DNA of 64,000 nt from an uncultured Clostridia bacterium (GCA_947632615.1 CANRPW010000001.1:62001-126000); one strand, 5' to 3'; numbered from the stretch's first letter, positions 8,966-20,387 are shown. Numbers and translations are program-made. The notes: a model not told the origin generated them from the letters alone.

Positions 8966-11900
8966 AAACAACTCCTCCACGAAATCACACTACTCTCAAA
9001 CTTATGGTGTCTTTTAATTCACGTACGGCAAGTTTTACTACCCTATGAAATTACACTACTCTCAAACGCAAAAGTCAATATAATTCTTGACAACTTGGTT
9101 TTACTACCCTATGAAATTACACTACTCTCAAACTCTTGCACGTTCTTAATGCGTGATTTTTTGTTTTACTACCCTATGAAATTACACTACTCTCAAACAC
9201 CATAGGCGTCTTCTTGTGGTACACAACAGTTTTACTACCCTATGAAATTACACTACTCTCAAACACCATAGGCGTCTTCTTGTGGTACACAACAGTTTTA
9301 CTACCCTATGAAATTACACTACTCTCAAACCTAATGTATTATCTTCATAAGGTTCATTATGTTTTACTACCCTATGAAATTACACTACTCTCAAACCATA
9401 ACCTGTGCCTCGGGGACATTTCCAAAGTTTTACTACCCTATGAAATTACACTACTCTCAAACTTGCAATAACCTCCTTATTTGTATTTGCTGGTTTTACT
9501 ACCCTATGAAATTACACTACTCTCAAACACGCCAGAGGCTTTAGCTCTTAAGCTTAAAGTTTTACTACCTTATGAAATTACACTACTCTCAAACAGAGTA
9601 AGTTCATTTATAGTCTTTGACATTGTTTTACTACCCTATGAAATTACACTACTCTCAAACATTAAAGCAGAATTAAAATTTAAATCTCTTGTTTTACTAC
9701 CCTATGAAATTACACTACTCTCAAACTCCTCCGTCAGCTTGACATAGCTTTCAAGGTTTTACTACCCTATGAAATTACACTACTCTCAAACAGAAAAAAG
9801 GTAAAGAAGGCGGGACAGGTAGTTTTACTACCCTATGAAATTACACTACTCTCAAACCCCTCGCTTTCTGTTGTTTCATCTGATTTTGTTTTACTACCCT
9901 ATGAAATTACACTACTCTCAAACTACAGCAAATAACATATATTTTAAAGGAGAGTTTTACTACCCTATGAAATTACACTACTCTCAAACCTTCTTTAGTA
10001 TTGAAACATCCACTGGAAAGTTTTACTACCCTATGAAATTACACTACTCTCAAACAGGTGTTACCCACGGTCTCTTTGCCATGTTGTTTTACTACCCTAT
10101 GAAATTACACTACTCTCAAACATTAATTGCAATAGGAGGAATGAAATTCTAGTTTTACTACCCTATGAAATTACACTACTCTCAAACTTGCTCGAGCATT
10201 TCATGGAGCTTTGCCACGTTTTACTACCCTATGAAATTACACTACTCTCAAACTTTTTGTGTATTGATAATTGCCCAGCTCGTGTTTTACTACCCTATGA
10301 AATTACACTACTCTCAAACCTCTTCGGGACTCCTGCCGCTGTATGGCTCGTTTTACTACCCTATGAAATTACACTACTCTCAAACCTTTGCTGCTTTTAT
10401 ATAGGACGATTTCAAGGTTTTACTACCCTATGAAATTACACTACTCTCAAACAATCGGGTATTATTCTTTTTATAATATTTGTTTTACTACCCTATGAAA
10501 TTACACTACTCTCAAACTATCAAAAAGACCAATCCTTAAGGCTGCTGTTTTACTACCCTATGAAATTACACTACTCTCAAACAACTTCTGAACGTGTAGC
10601 TGTGCTGTGGTGTTTTACTACCCTATGAAATTACACTACTCTCAAACCAAGTTGAGGGGATAATCGGGCGAGTACCTGTTTTACTACCCTATGAAATTAC
10701 ACTACTCTCAAACACTTGGGGTGGCCGTCGCAGTAGTCCTCATGTTTTACTACCCTATGAAATTACACTACTCTCAAACAGATAGCTCCTATACAAGTCA
10801 ACCCTTGGAGTTTTACTACCCTATGAAATTACACTACTCTCAAACACAGACGGAGACCTTATTGCCGCCGCAAAGTTTTACTACCCTATGAAATTACACT
10901 ACTCTCAAACATCGCTACGGTGCAAAAGACACAAACATAAGTTTTACTACCCTATGAAATTACACTACTCTCAAACCAAGCCTGGGATATTCCGTTTCAG
11001 CCGAGGTTTTACTACCCTATGAAATTACACTACTCTCAAACTGCAGTTGTTGTCTCTCCAATTTTCTTTTCGTTTTACTACCCTATGAAATTACACTACT
11101 CTCAAACTACACTTACTTCTTTTGTAGACTTCATAAGTTTTACTACCCTATGAAATTACACTACTCTCAAACATAAGGAAAAATATGAAAAATATTCAAT
11201 TGTTTTACTACCCTATGAAATTACACTACTCTCAAACTGTATATAAGCGTTCTATCCTTCGCATTTATGTTTTACTACCCTATGAAATTACACTACTCTC
11301 AAACATTAAGAGAGGTGATGGCAAATGAACATTAGTTTTACTACCCTATGAAATTACACTACTCTCAAACAGCCCGCCAGCGCGTAGTTGCGGCAGTCGA
11401 GTTTTACTACCCTATGAAATTACACTACTCTCAAACTAGCATACGGATATGCGTCCTGTGTTTTTTTGTTTTACTACCCTATGAAATTACACTACTCTCA
11501 AACGGAGGATATGCAAACGGAAACAAGAGCGCAGTTTTACTACCCTATGAAATTACACTACTCTCAAACACAACAGATATATGGGAAAGGTTCAGAATGG
11601 TTTTACTACCCTATGAAATTACACTACTCTCAAACAACCTTTCAAGCTTAACCTCTGCCTCCTGCGTTTTACTACCCTATGAAATTACACTACTCTCAAA
11701 CCCGCCTTCATGCGGGACGACGAGGCGGCGAGTTTTACTACCCTATGAAATTACACTACTCTCAAACTAATGACTGCGTTCGTGGTTTCGGGTTTTAGTT
11801 TTACTACCCTATGAAATTACACTACTCTCAAACAAGATGTTAATTATAAAAAGAGTTATGACAGTTTTACTACCCTATGAAATTACACTACTCTCAAACT

Positions 11901-12692
11901 AACTGCCGTTTAGGTTGTCAACAATGTCAGTTTTACTACCCTATGAAATTACACTACTCTCAAACAAAGACTTAAGCTTTCGCCTAAAGCCTTGCGTTTT
12001 ACTACCCTATGAAATTACACTACTCTCAAACATAAATATATCTACGCTGTCAGCCCTCCTGGTTTTACTACCCTATGAAATTACACTACTCTCAAACCTG
12101 AGGACTATAATACAAGTGGGTATGGAAGGTTTTACTACCCTATGAAATTACACTACTCTCAAACCCTTCAGGAGGCTATGGAGAATGAGGAGCTGTTTTA
12201 CTACCCTATGAAATTACACTACTCTCAAACTATCGTTGTGCAAAGTTAACAAGAAATCCGTTTTACTACCCTATGAAATTACACTACTCTCAAACGTAAT
12301 TCGTCATAATAAACAACTTTCACAAGTTTTACTACCCTATGAAATTACACTACTCTCAAACCAAGGACTTCTGTAGCAAGGTCGTTATGTGGTTTTACTA
12401 CCCTATGAAATTACACTACTCTCAAACCGTTCATTAAATGTCCTACCAACCATCCCAGTTTTACTACCCTATGAAATTACACTACTCTCAAACTACGTCT
12501 TGTATGGTTGATGATATGAGGGTGTTTTACTACCCTATGAAATTACACTACTCTCAAACTGTAATCGATATCATCACAATGTGTAACTGGTTTTACTACC
12601 CTATGAAATTACACTACTCTCAAACCTGTTCCCTTGTGTATAACTTTATAATCAGTGTTTTACTACCCTATGAAATTACACTACTCTCAAAC
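8966..12692 (-). CRISPR. Type II-A CRISPR array, 56 perfect-length repeats plus a degenerate terminal repeat, 56 spacers
   Basis: The 36-bp repeat reads GTTTTACTACCCTATGAAAT... on the plus strand and GTTTGAGAGTAGTGTAATTT... in the transcribed (minus) direction. Repeats start at 9032, 9098, 9163 and then about every 66 bp to 12657. Spacers are about 29-31 bp. One repeat (9559) has a C-to-T change. The repeat at 8966-9001 is degenerate in its outer half, which marks the trailer end at low coordinates. Leader, promoter and adaptation genes lie at the high-coordinate end, so new spacers enter near 12657. Spacers 9199-9228 and 9265-9294 are identical. Some spacers contain a ribosome-binding site and ATG (for example 10122-10151 and 11305-11334), consistent with phage gene starts. 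Confidence 0.98.
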
Positions 12693-12812
12693 CTCAAATT
12701 TTGAGATGATGCCACTACTCATCAGTGTATTTTCTTAGAGCTTACTTTATTATAGCATATTTGTTTGGGTCAGTCAAAGGTTTGTGGGGAGGTGGTGATA
12801 ATTCGGACATTG
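12693..12812 (-). promoter_or_regulatory. CRISPR leader with type II-A leader-anchoring sequence
   Basis: This AT-rich segment lies between the first repeat and the duplicated csn2 end. Read on the minus strand, the last seven bases before the first repeat are ATTTGAG, the leader-anchoring sequence known to direct Cas1-Cas2 integration in type II-A systems. It is part of a small palindrome (CTCAAA-TTTGAG). The array promoter lies within the leader. Confidence 0.8.
12749..12777 (-). promoter_or_regulatory. Pre-crRNA promoter in the leader
   Basis: On the minus strand TTGACT (12777-12772) and TATAAT (12754-12749) are separated by exactly 17 bp, a near-consensus sigma-A promoter. The predicted start near 12742 is about 50 bp before the first repeat, which fixes array transcription leftward. 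Confidence 0.8.
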
Positions 12813-13020
12813 TGATTTTTTAGGAGAGGTGAGGCTTATATAATGCACATATCTTCATCTATAATTATGTGGGTCTCGTTTTTTAGGGATGAAGAGGCTT
12901 TGCTTTCTATGCAGATTGATTTTTTAGGAGAGGTGAGGCTTATATAATGCACATATCTTCATCTATAATTATGCGGGTCTCGTTTTTTAGGGGTGAAGAG
13001 GCTTTGCTTTCTATGCAGAT
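12813..13020. repeat. 104-bp tandem duplication covering the 3' end of csn2
   Basis: 12813-12916 and 12917-13020 are direct copies differing at two positions. The right copy contains the last codons and stop of csn2; the left copy is a non-coding echo between csn2 and the leader. The duplication pushed the leader about 100 bp away from csn2. Confidence 0.9.
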
Positions 13021-13608
13021 CAGGGTCAGGTCGTGAAGCAGAACGCTTTGGAAGAGGGCTGCAAGTTCTTTGTTTGACATATAGCTGCAAAGGTTTACGG
13101 TGATAAAAATTGAGCGTCCTTTATAATCTCTTGAAGCAATAAAATATTCGAGCAATTTTTCTCCCAAGGTTTTGTCATCTTCGGAAATGCGGAGATCAAA
13201 GGCTTTCAGGAGAGGAGATATATCTTGGGGAGGGCAAAACTTAAGCTCTGCGGTTGCTTCTTCGGTGAGCTCATACAGATATCTTTCTATATACATATAT
13301 AATTCCTGAGTTGCAGTATAAAAAGAGCCATCTACTGACTTTTCTTTTAATACAGAATATATATTTGAAAGTATATCCTTTTTATTTACCGTAAATGGGA
13401 TAAATTGTGTAATTATATCTGCGGCTTTACTTAAGTTTATTGGTTTGTAATCTTCAGAGATGACAGTTTCGCCGCTGACGCCGTTTATCTGTAAATAGAT
13501 ATCCCGGGTAAGCCCGTAAAATATTTTTGGGTTTTCGACAACGAGCGTAAGGACTTTTTCCTTAAGTATATGGGCTTCAAGGCCTACCGGCGGATAAACA
13601 AGCATCAT
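12940..13608 (-). CDS. csn2: Type II-A CRISPR adaptation protein Csn2
   Basis: A 222-residue protein, the usual length of short-form Csn2, as last cas gene before the array. Csn2 forms a toroidal tetramer that binds free DNA ends and works with Cas1, Cas2 and Cas9 in spacer capture. Its start overlaps cas2 by 4 bp (ATGA type). [11 protein letters not shown] and the acidic C-terminus fit the family. The last codons lie in the duplicated 104-bp segment. Confidence 0.9.
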   Translation of the reverse strand: MMLVYPPVGLEAHILKEKVLTLVVENPKIFYGLTRDIYLQINGVSGETVISEDYKPINLSKAADIITQFIPFTVNKKDILSNIYSVLKEKSVDGSFYTATQELYMYIERYLYELTEEATAELKFCPPQDISPLLKAFDLRISEDDKTLGEKLLEYFIASRDYKGRSIFITVNLCSYMSNKELAALFQSVLLHDLTLICIESKASSPLKNETRIIIDEDMCII

Positions 13609-13925
13609 ATTATCACCAGCCTTTCGTCGGAGTCCACAACATCGCTTTTATAACTGCCTGTCAAATATTCCATTTTAGAAAACTGCTTTTCTGTGACAGT
13701 CAGTATCTGAACAAGCCCCTCGGGAGGCTTGTTAGACCTGACGTTATTTAATATGCTGCCTGCCATATTCTGATTTAAAGCCATACGGCAATATACAGAC
13801 TCCTGCAGCATTATAAAGCCGTTTTTTATAAGAAATTTTCTAAATTTGCTGTAATTTCTCCTGTTTTCGGAGGTTTTTACAGGAAGGTCAAAAAATACTA
13901 TTATTCTCACAAATCTATAACTCAC
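13605..13925 (-). CDS. cas2: CRISPR-associated endonuclease Cas2
   Basis: A 106-residue Cas2 starting [21 protein letters not shown] is the conserved first-strand aspartate motif and [16 protein letters not shown] follows as in the family. It overlaps cas1 by 11 bp and csn2 by 4 bp. Cas2 forms the scaffold of the Cas1-Cas2 integrase. Confidence 0.96.
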   Translation of the reverse strand: MSYRFVRIIVFFDLPVKTSENRRNYSKFRKFLIKNGFIMLQESVYCRMALNQNMAGSILNNVRSNKPPEGLVQILTVTEKQFSKMEYLTGSYKSDVVDSDERLVII

Positions 13926-14805
13926 CTTTTTCTCCTATAGTATAAAAACATATTTTTGAAACATCATTATCTTCTATAGCATCAAAAATGCTCTGACAAT
14001 ATATTTTTATTGCATTTATAACATGTTGTTTTGTATTGTTGATAGTTACTTTACTGTTCAGAACGTCTATCAGAATATGCTTTTCTTCACTTGTAAACCG
14101 GGCAAAGTTGTTTGCATATACTATTCTGTCAATAAGAATACGATATGGTTCCATAAAATCACAGGACAGATTGAAATTATTGAACATATTGTTATGAAAT
14201 AATCCTATTTGTGTAATATAGCCATGAGAAACGATTTCACGGTTAAAGGCTGAAAGGATAATGCCATAACCGTAATTCAGCGCCGCATTTATAGTGCAGT
14301 CTCTGTTCCTTGTAAAATCAAGACCAAAAAGAGCATTAAAATATACCTTTGCCGCATGACCTTCTCTGTTGGAAGCATCGGCTATCTGAATTTGCCTCAG
14401 ATAGCCGTCAAGCATTTCAGCTTCGGCTTGTTTTCCTATTTCCTTAAGAAATTCGCCTTGCTTCCTTATTTTTTCTGATACTATTTCCGTCCAGATATAG
14501 GTTTTTACCTCATCATTCCACTTTATTTGTTTTCTTATTCTGTCTGCTGTAGCATGGCTGCCGTAATAAGAAGCCAGCTCACAGGTGGGGCTTCGTTTTT
14601 CGTCACAGAATATCACCTTTACTTTTTTCTCATTAAGTGCGGCTATAAGACTGCCTGTAATGGAAACAGCAGGGTTTTCAATGATAAGAACAGATAGGTC
14701 GTCAATGAAAACCCTTTTGATATCTTCTTCGGTTCTGATAACAACAAAGCCCGTTTTCAGATCTAACTTTGCCCTTTGGGTGATAACAACCGTTCTCCAG
14801 CTCAT
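13915..14805 (-). CDS. cas1: CRISPR-associated integrase Cas1 (type II)
   Basis: A 296-residue protein starting [15 protein letters not shown], the usual type II Cas1 opening. Conserved blocks include [21 protein letters not shown] (active-site region) and [14 protein letters not shown], whose acidic residues bind metal. It overlaps the cas9 stop by 4 bp, so the operon is translationally coupled. The frame is intact, so adaptation genes appear functional even though cas9 is broken. Confidence 0.96.
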   Translation of the reverse strand: MSWRTVVITQRAKLDLKTGFVVIRTEEDIKRVFIDDLSVLIIENPAVSITGSLIAALNEKKVKVIFCDEKRSPTCELASYYGSHATADRIRKQIKWNDEVKTYIWTEIVSEKIRKQGEFLKEIGKQAEAEMLDGYLRQIQIADASNREGHAAKVYFNALFGLDFTRNRDCTINAALNYGYGIILSAFNREIVSHGYITQIGLFHNNMFNNFNLSCDFMEPYRILIDRIVYANNFARFTSEEKHILIDVLNSKVTINNTKQHVINAIKIYCQSIFDAIEDNDVSKICFYTIGEKGEL

Positions 14806-17800
14806 AGCTTCAGAAGGTCGGCGGATCTCTTTTCAAAAAGACCCGTGGGCGATTGATCTATGATATGTATTTCATGCTCACCTTTGATTTTGGCAATATT
14901 GGAGTTAAGTGTAAATATGCCTGCGTTGCTGCTTGCTCCTATCAATTTGAGATCACAGCCGGCAGACCTGCCCGTTTTAAATACAGACAATATGTTGGTA
15001 AGGACAATAGCCTGCTCTGTCAGTGAAAGAGCTAAGAAGCTATCTCTGCCCGCTTTGATCTTGGCGCCAATATTGCTAAATATAATATTGAAAGGTGCGG
15101 CTTCTGTTTTGGCAGTTAATACATCAAACAGTTCCATATTGCTTTCTCTGTTTATTCCGGGGTAGTCATCTGCGCTTCTGTTTTTATCCATTTTGTGCTT
15201 TTCTGCAAATGAGCATAAGGTTTTGGCATAATTGTAGTGATCATCCCCAAGTACCAATGAAACAGCCGAAGATATGGCTAATACTTTTCCCTTATTTGCT
15301 TTGTGAATTAAGCTGCATCTGAAACCGTCAAACTCGAGCATGGTATTTATTTTGACAATTCGATTTTTAAGAGGAAAATACAGCTTATATTCATCTACAG
15401 GTTTTGATAATATGTCTGAGAGCTGTTTTGCTGCATATTTTAAAGCAAATTCAGCATCTGTAGAGTATTTTTCCGAAAACATAACATCTATTGGGATGAA
15501 CACAAGTGACTCACCATACTTTACCAATGTAAAATAAGCAGCCGCTGTATTGTTATATCCACCATATTTTGAAGTGTCAAGACCCTTCTTTCTTTCAACC
15601 AGACCTACATTCTTTTTCTCGGGAAGCTGATTGAACAATCCTCCCTTGCGCCTATAGCAATATCTCACATAGCGTATGCTGTTTTTGCCCATCATTTTTC
15701 TGACAATGTCAAAGGATGTGTCAGGGTCCCAAGCTACGGTTTCTTTTCGGCTGACCTTGTGAGTGAGCAGACCTGTTTGCTTTCCTTCGGAATTTTTGCC
15801 TAACATTTTCAGAGAATAATTTTTATGCTCCTTTACAAAATTCAAATAATTATCTGTAAACTGTGTGCTGTACACATTGCCCAAAACTATATTGAGGTAG
15901 GCATCTTTTGCGTGGTGCAGGTCGTTTACTTCTCTGCATTTTGGCATATTCATCTCCTGACGGAAGTCGGAGACAAGCCTTGCTTTTACATACACAAGCT
16001 TAGAGTCGGGGCAAAGCTCTTTTATAAAATCGGCGCTTACCTTTGTAGACTGCTGGGTTTCAACAAGCTGTCTTGCTATAAAGTTTGCAAGCTCCTCATT
16101 ACTGAAGGGAGTGCTTCTGATAAGGCGCTGAAATTTCTTTTCGCTTATAAGCTCTTTGTCCTTAAGACTTTTCCAGAATGAGTACATTTTATGCCTTATC
16201 TCGGAGGAAATAGGGTAGTTGTTTCCTTTTTCGCCGTTTGCTTCAGACTCTACAAGAACCTTATTGTCAAAGCTGTCGTCTTTGATTTTTGCCTGAGGCC
16301 AAATATGGTCGATATTATACTTGTAATTATTATCAAGCTCGCCAAATTCAATGGGCTTGCCTGAGTACATTGATCTGCCAAGCTGCATAAAATAAAGGAA
16401 ATATTTTTCGCTTCTGAGCTTTCCGTTGTCTACGTTTGTCAGCTGATCGTTAAGCTTGGCATATCTTTCTTCGCCGATCATTTTTTTGGCAGAATTTAAA
16501 AGATCTTTTATTTTTTCTTGTCTTGATTTTTCTCGTTTGCCTTTTTTGCTGCCGTCAGAGCCTCTTGCCGTTTCTATAAATATTTTATCGGGGTCTCTGC
16601 CGACAATGCTTTTAATTTCCTTTACGATATCCAAGGTTCTTGTAATAGAACGTCTTACGGCTGTAGGAACATACATATCCTTCATTTTTTCGGGTAGCGT
16701 TTTGTTGTTCTCCGGCTGTGAGTAGAAGGCGGTATTAAAGTCTTCTATTGCATAATTGTATTTGTAATTTATGCTTAAAAGCTGCATTAAATTGTCGTTT
16801 GTTTCCCAAAGTCTTGTTATAATGTTTCTGTTATCACATATCTCTTTGGTAGATTTGTCGACCTCAAATATTTCTTCCAAAAGCCTTCTTGAAAGTCTGC
16901 CGTAGTCTTTATAATTAAGTCCTGAAATATATTTGATATCACTGTCCGGGAGCTCAGGATAGTTCTCTTTAAGCCATTTTTTAAGCCTGTCTACATCTGT
17001 AGTGATAGTAATTCTCTCTATTATGCGCTCCACATCTGCTTCACTTAATATTTTTGAGTCTAAAAGATTTTTAAAGTCAAGATAGGGCTTAAGAGAAGAT
17101 TTTACGGTTTTGTCTATTCCGGTTATAGGTTTATCGTCTGCAAATTCACCCCTTGCCTTAAGGCAGTCGGTAATGTTCTTTAATGTTACCCTTTGCTTTT
17201 TCATAAAAAGCTCTTGATATATTGTCTGTTTTGCTTCAACAGATATCTTTCTGCCGTCAACGGCTATGTTGTTTATCTCATTTAGAACATTGTATTTGCA
17301 GTAAAGAAGTGAATTTTTGGGCAGCACATCTTCCCCTGCCAAATATGTACACTTGCAGGTCATTCTTCTTATAAAAGCGTCTTCCGTCTTGTCAAGGTCT
17401 ATAAGCTCGTGATAATTCCAGGGATATATCTTTCCCCCTGCCTTTCTTTGCATCCATGCAAACTTACTTCTTTCAGAGTTTACAAGAGGACCTACATAAT
17501 AGGGGATGCGAAATTCCATTATGCTTAAAATCTTGTCGACAACGATGCCGTACTTGTCACTTTCATTTAAAAATGGCAGATAAGAGGAGGCATTTTCCAA
17601 TATAGTTTTTAACTCTGTATAGTAAAGCTGATAGGGGATGACCCTGTTGTCTGTTGTCACCTGTTTGGGGCACAGAGTTCTGTTTTCACATTTTTCAAGC
17701 AGTTTATCAAGCTTTGGCTTGTCTTCGGCTTTGCAATCCAGATCCTTAAGATATTTCTGCACAAACTTGCAAAAATCCTCCTGTGAGCATAACTTTACAG

Positions 17801-18904
17801 AGGAATTATTTATATAAGATGCATAATTTGACTTAGACTTTAAATCTTTAAATATAGCTTTGAAGCTTTCCGGCGAGAGGTATTTTTTGCAAATTTCCTT
17901 TAAGTCCTTTAGATCGCTTTTATGTGTTTCATAAACCTCCACCTTAGCCTCTGAAATATAGTTGTGTTTACCTAATGAATTGATAAGCAAAGCCCAATCG
18001 CTTATTTTTTTGGCTGAATCAAGGAGCGTCCATTGATCCTCTTCTAAAATATTCTGCATTGAGTCAAGGGTCTCTGAAAAATCGGCAGCAGATAATGTTA
18101 TGGAGTTTTTTCAAGCTCAGTGTATTCATCATTTAAAAAGAGGTCTGACAGTTTGACCTTGCCGCCGCCTATAAGGCTTATAAGACTGTCAAAATTAAGG
18201 CTGTCACATAAGTCCTTTTTGGGAGCTTTTCCGCCAAACCAAATTTCTTTCAGGCTCTTTTTCTTTTCGGTTGTAGATTTGCCCGAGCGTAAAATTTCTG
18301 ACAACTCGGAACCACTGCTGTCAAAGGGCAGCTCTTCACAGAGATTAGTTAAGGAGTCAATAAATTCATCATACAGAACAGTAAAGTCCTTTATTTTATC
18401 TGCATTGTCTTTGTCTATTGCATATAAAAAATGTCCTCTGTGTGCCAAAATATAAGCGCAGGCAATATAAATAAGCCTTACATCGTGCTCCCTTGGGTCA
18501 TTTATAAGTTCGCTAATAAGGTGATGTATCGTGGGATATTTTTTAAAATAGTCTTTGTCTGTAAAATCTGCATCATCAAAATAAATGTTTTTGGTGCGGT
18601 GTTCGCTGTCTTCGGGCAGAAGGGCGCTTTCCTTAAGTCTTAAAAAGAAATTTTCATCCTTTTTAATTATTTCCTTTGCAAAAAAATCCTGTAGAAGGGA
18701 TATTCTTTGCTTGCGCCTGCCCAGTCTTCGCCTTGCGGAACGGAAGGACCTTCTTTTTGCAGATTGTTCTGCCTCGTCAAAAAGGCTAACGCCCCACATA
18801 AGATTGTTATTGAATTTTCTCAAATTGTAGTTTTCGTCCGTAACAGCCCAGCCTACGGAATTTGTGCCTATATCTAAGCCTAAAAAAATTTTTTCTTTTG
18901 TCAC
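14802..18904 (-). pseudogene. cas9: Cas9 (type II-A), split by a single-base frameshift
   Basis: Starts with GTG 18904 behind AAAGGAGG: MTKEKIFLGLDIGTNSVGWAV (RuvC-I, catalytic Asp) and the Arg-rich bridge helix. The first frame stops after 268 codons at 18098. Homology resumes in the -1 frame: if the A6 run at 18106-18111 had one extra A the protein would read through as ELEKNSITLSAADF into the 1085-codon second part. The restored length is about 1367 residues, normal for II-A. All other catalytic motifs are intact: IFIETARG (RuvC-II), NIDHIWPQAKIKDDSFDNKV (HNH His and Asn), HHAKDAYLN (RuvC-III). As read, interference should be lost unless slippage restores it. A homopolymer sequencing error is equally possible. 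First gene of cas9-cas1-cas2-csn2. Confidence 0.93.
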
Positions 18905-18933
18905 TTGACAAACCTCCTTTTATGTTGTAATAT
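18905..18933 (+). promoter_or_regulatory. tracrRNA promoter
   Basis: TTGACA (18905-18910) and TAATAT (18928-18933) with a 17-bp spacer form a near-consensus sigma-A promoter on the plus strand. The -35 box abuts the cas9 GTG start codon. The predicted start is about 18940, just before the anti-repeat. Confidence 0.8.
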
Positions 18934-18936
18934 AAT

Positions 18937-18965
18937 ATTGTAATAGGATTTACTACCCTATGCAA
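18937..18965 (-). promoter_or_regulatory. cas operon promoter inside the tracrRNA anti-repeat
   Basis: On the minus strand TTGCAT (18965-18960) and TACAAT (18942-18937) are separated by 17 bp. The predicted start lies near 18930, giving a ~25-base leader before the cas9 GTG. The -35 box and spacer lie within the tracrRNA anti-repeat. Confidence 0.65.
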
Positions 18966-19080
18966 TTACACTACGAGTTCAAATAAAAATTTTTTCAAAT
19001 CGTTCGGTAATTCCGTTCATTTTTGCACAAGCGTTGTGCTTTCTGCCTTGCTTATAAAAGCAGGGTTTTATTTTTTATAT
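18941..19080 (+). ncRNA. tracrRNA
   Basis: 18949-18985 is an anti-repeat matching the array repeat: it can form seven base pairs with the crRNA 5' end (GUUUGAG), a bulge, then about 26 pairs with one mismatch. GAGTTCAAATAAAAATTTTT and a short nexus around TCGTTCGGTAATTCCG follow. GCACAAGCGTTGTGC is a 6-bp hairpin. CCTTGCTT-ATAA-AAGCAGGG plus TTTTATTTTTT is the terminator. It lies divergent from cas9, a common place for II-A tracrRNAs. The terminator overlaps the 3' end of the convergent WYL gene by about 10 bp. Confidence 0.9.
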
Positions 19081-20069
19081 AGATAAAGTACATTTTTCAG
19101 ATGTTCTTCATATTCTTGCCTAAGCTCCTCGGGAGCTATGATCTTTACTTTGTCTTCCAAACCAAAGATCCAGCCCATAAATGTTGTTTCCGGCTTTATC
19201 ATAAGGCTGACTCTGAAGACGCCGTTTTCTTGGGGAATGACTATTATGTTTTTTCCAAACCTGTCAATAACAATATTCATCATATTATTGCTGTTTTGAA
19301 ATTCCAAAATCACATTTTTGGTTTTTCCGCTGTACATGAAGAATGTTTCGTTCAAATAAATATCTATATCAAAACCTTGGGGAAGGGGCACAGCGCTTTC
19401 ATCGGATATAATTATATTATCCATTCTGTCTATTCTGAAATTTGTAAAAGCCTCGGAATATTTTTCATAAAATGCAACAACATAATAGCGCCCGTCATTC
19501 CATATTAAAGAATAAGGAGAGCATTTTCTCCTGCCCTTTCTAAAACATTTCTTTTTCTCAATGTCATAATCAAACAGGTCAAATTCTATCATTTTATTTT
19601 TGTTGATAGCCGCCAGTATTAAGTCAATATTATAATATGTACCTTCATTTTCGTTTTTTGCAATATTAAGCGCGCTCAGACCGTTTTTCAAGCTGTTTGC
19701 TTCATGATAACTGCATAAGGAATTTAATTTTTTGATCAAAGCGTGAGTTTTTTTGTTTGTGAGAAATTGAGAAGAATTTATAGCATCCATCATAATTTTG
19801 ATCTCAGGCAGATCAAATTTTCTGTGTATAATGTGATATCCCGAATGACCCTTTTTCCGTTCATAGTGAATATCCATGCCAAACTGTTTTAAAGCGTTTA
19901 TATCAGCATAAATAGCCTTCCTTGAAACCTCGCAGCCACGCTCAGACAACTTACATATTATGTCATTTAGTGTTATCAAATGTAATTCATCGGTTAAAGA
20001 AAGGAATAATTCTGCAAGATATAAAATTCTAATTCTTGTTCCGGACACAGTACAATCCCCCCAATGCAC
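19068..20069 (-). CDS. WYL-domain transcriptional regulator beside the CRISPR locus
   Basis: A 333-residue DeoR/YafY-like regulator: an N-terminal winged helix (LNDIICKLSERG... SRKAIYADINALKQFG) and a WYL-type ligand-binding domain (CSPYSLIWNDGRYYVVAFYEK, then FRIDRMDNI), ending in a WCX-like C-terminus. WYL proteins bind oligonucleotides or nucleotides and often control CRISPR and other defence loci. It converges with the tracrRNA. Its target here is not proven; the neighbouring cas promoter pair is the natural candidate. Confidence 0.85.
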   Translation of the reverse strand: MHWGDCTVSGTRIRILYLAELFLSLTDELHLITLNDIICKLSERGCEVSRKAIYADINALKQFGMDIHYERKKGHSGYHIIHRKFDLPEIKIMMDAINSSQFLTNKKTHALIKKLNSLCSYHEANSLKNGLSALNIAKNENEGTYYNIDLILAAINKNKMIEFDLFDYDIEKKKCFRKGRRKCSPYSLIWNDGRYYVVAFYEKYSEAFTNFRIDRMDNIIISDESAVPLPQGFDIDIYLNETFFMYSGKTKNVILEFQNSNNMMNIVIDRFGKNIIVIPQENGVFRVSLMIKPETTFMGWIFGLEDKVKIIAPEELRQEYEEHLKNVLYLYKK

Positions 20070-20387
20070 TCATATTATCAGTACATATTATAACACAATC
20101 AAAGTACCATTTTAAGGACTTTGCCCATAAACCTCAAAATATCAGCATTCTATACAAATTCCCGCCCAAAATTTGGTGCTTTTGTCCATAAAGTTACACC
20201 TACATCAAAATTTCTTAATTTTACCTGCGATATAGCTAAGTAGTTTTCTGACGGAGAGCAGATATTACTTGGCTTCAAGGTTGAGCCTGAAATGACAAAA
20301 AGCTATCTGACAAATTGCCTTTTGGGCATAGATATGCTATAATTAATTAAAACAGGCATATTTGATGTGTAAAGCGGGGGTTTGATG
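20070..20387. other. Divergent intergenic region between WYL and LysR genes
   Basis: AT-rich, no coding frame of note. It must carry the promoters of both divergent regulators; GGCATAGATATGCTATAATTAA near 20326-20347 contains a TATAAT-like -10 for the LysR gene. Nothing else is recognised. Confidence 0.5.

Noticed and set aside
8966..12692. Spacer self-targeting within this window
   Set aside because: I saw no spacer matching sequence outside the array, but I could not search exhaustively.
9214..12704. Many 60-140-residue ORFs with repeated LLPYEITLLS or YYPMKLHYSQT blocks
   Set aside because: They are translations of the CRISPR repeats and spacers, not proteins.
18098..18115. Programmed -1 frameshift signal in cas9
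   Set aside because: The A6C run is not in the phase of a canonical X_XXY_YYZ heptamer (the A-site codon would be ACT), and no downstream structure is evident. Simple mutation or sequencing error is more likely.
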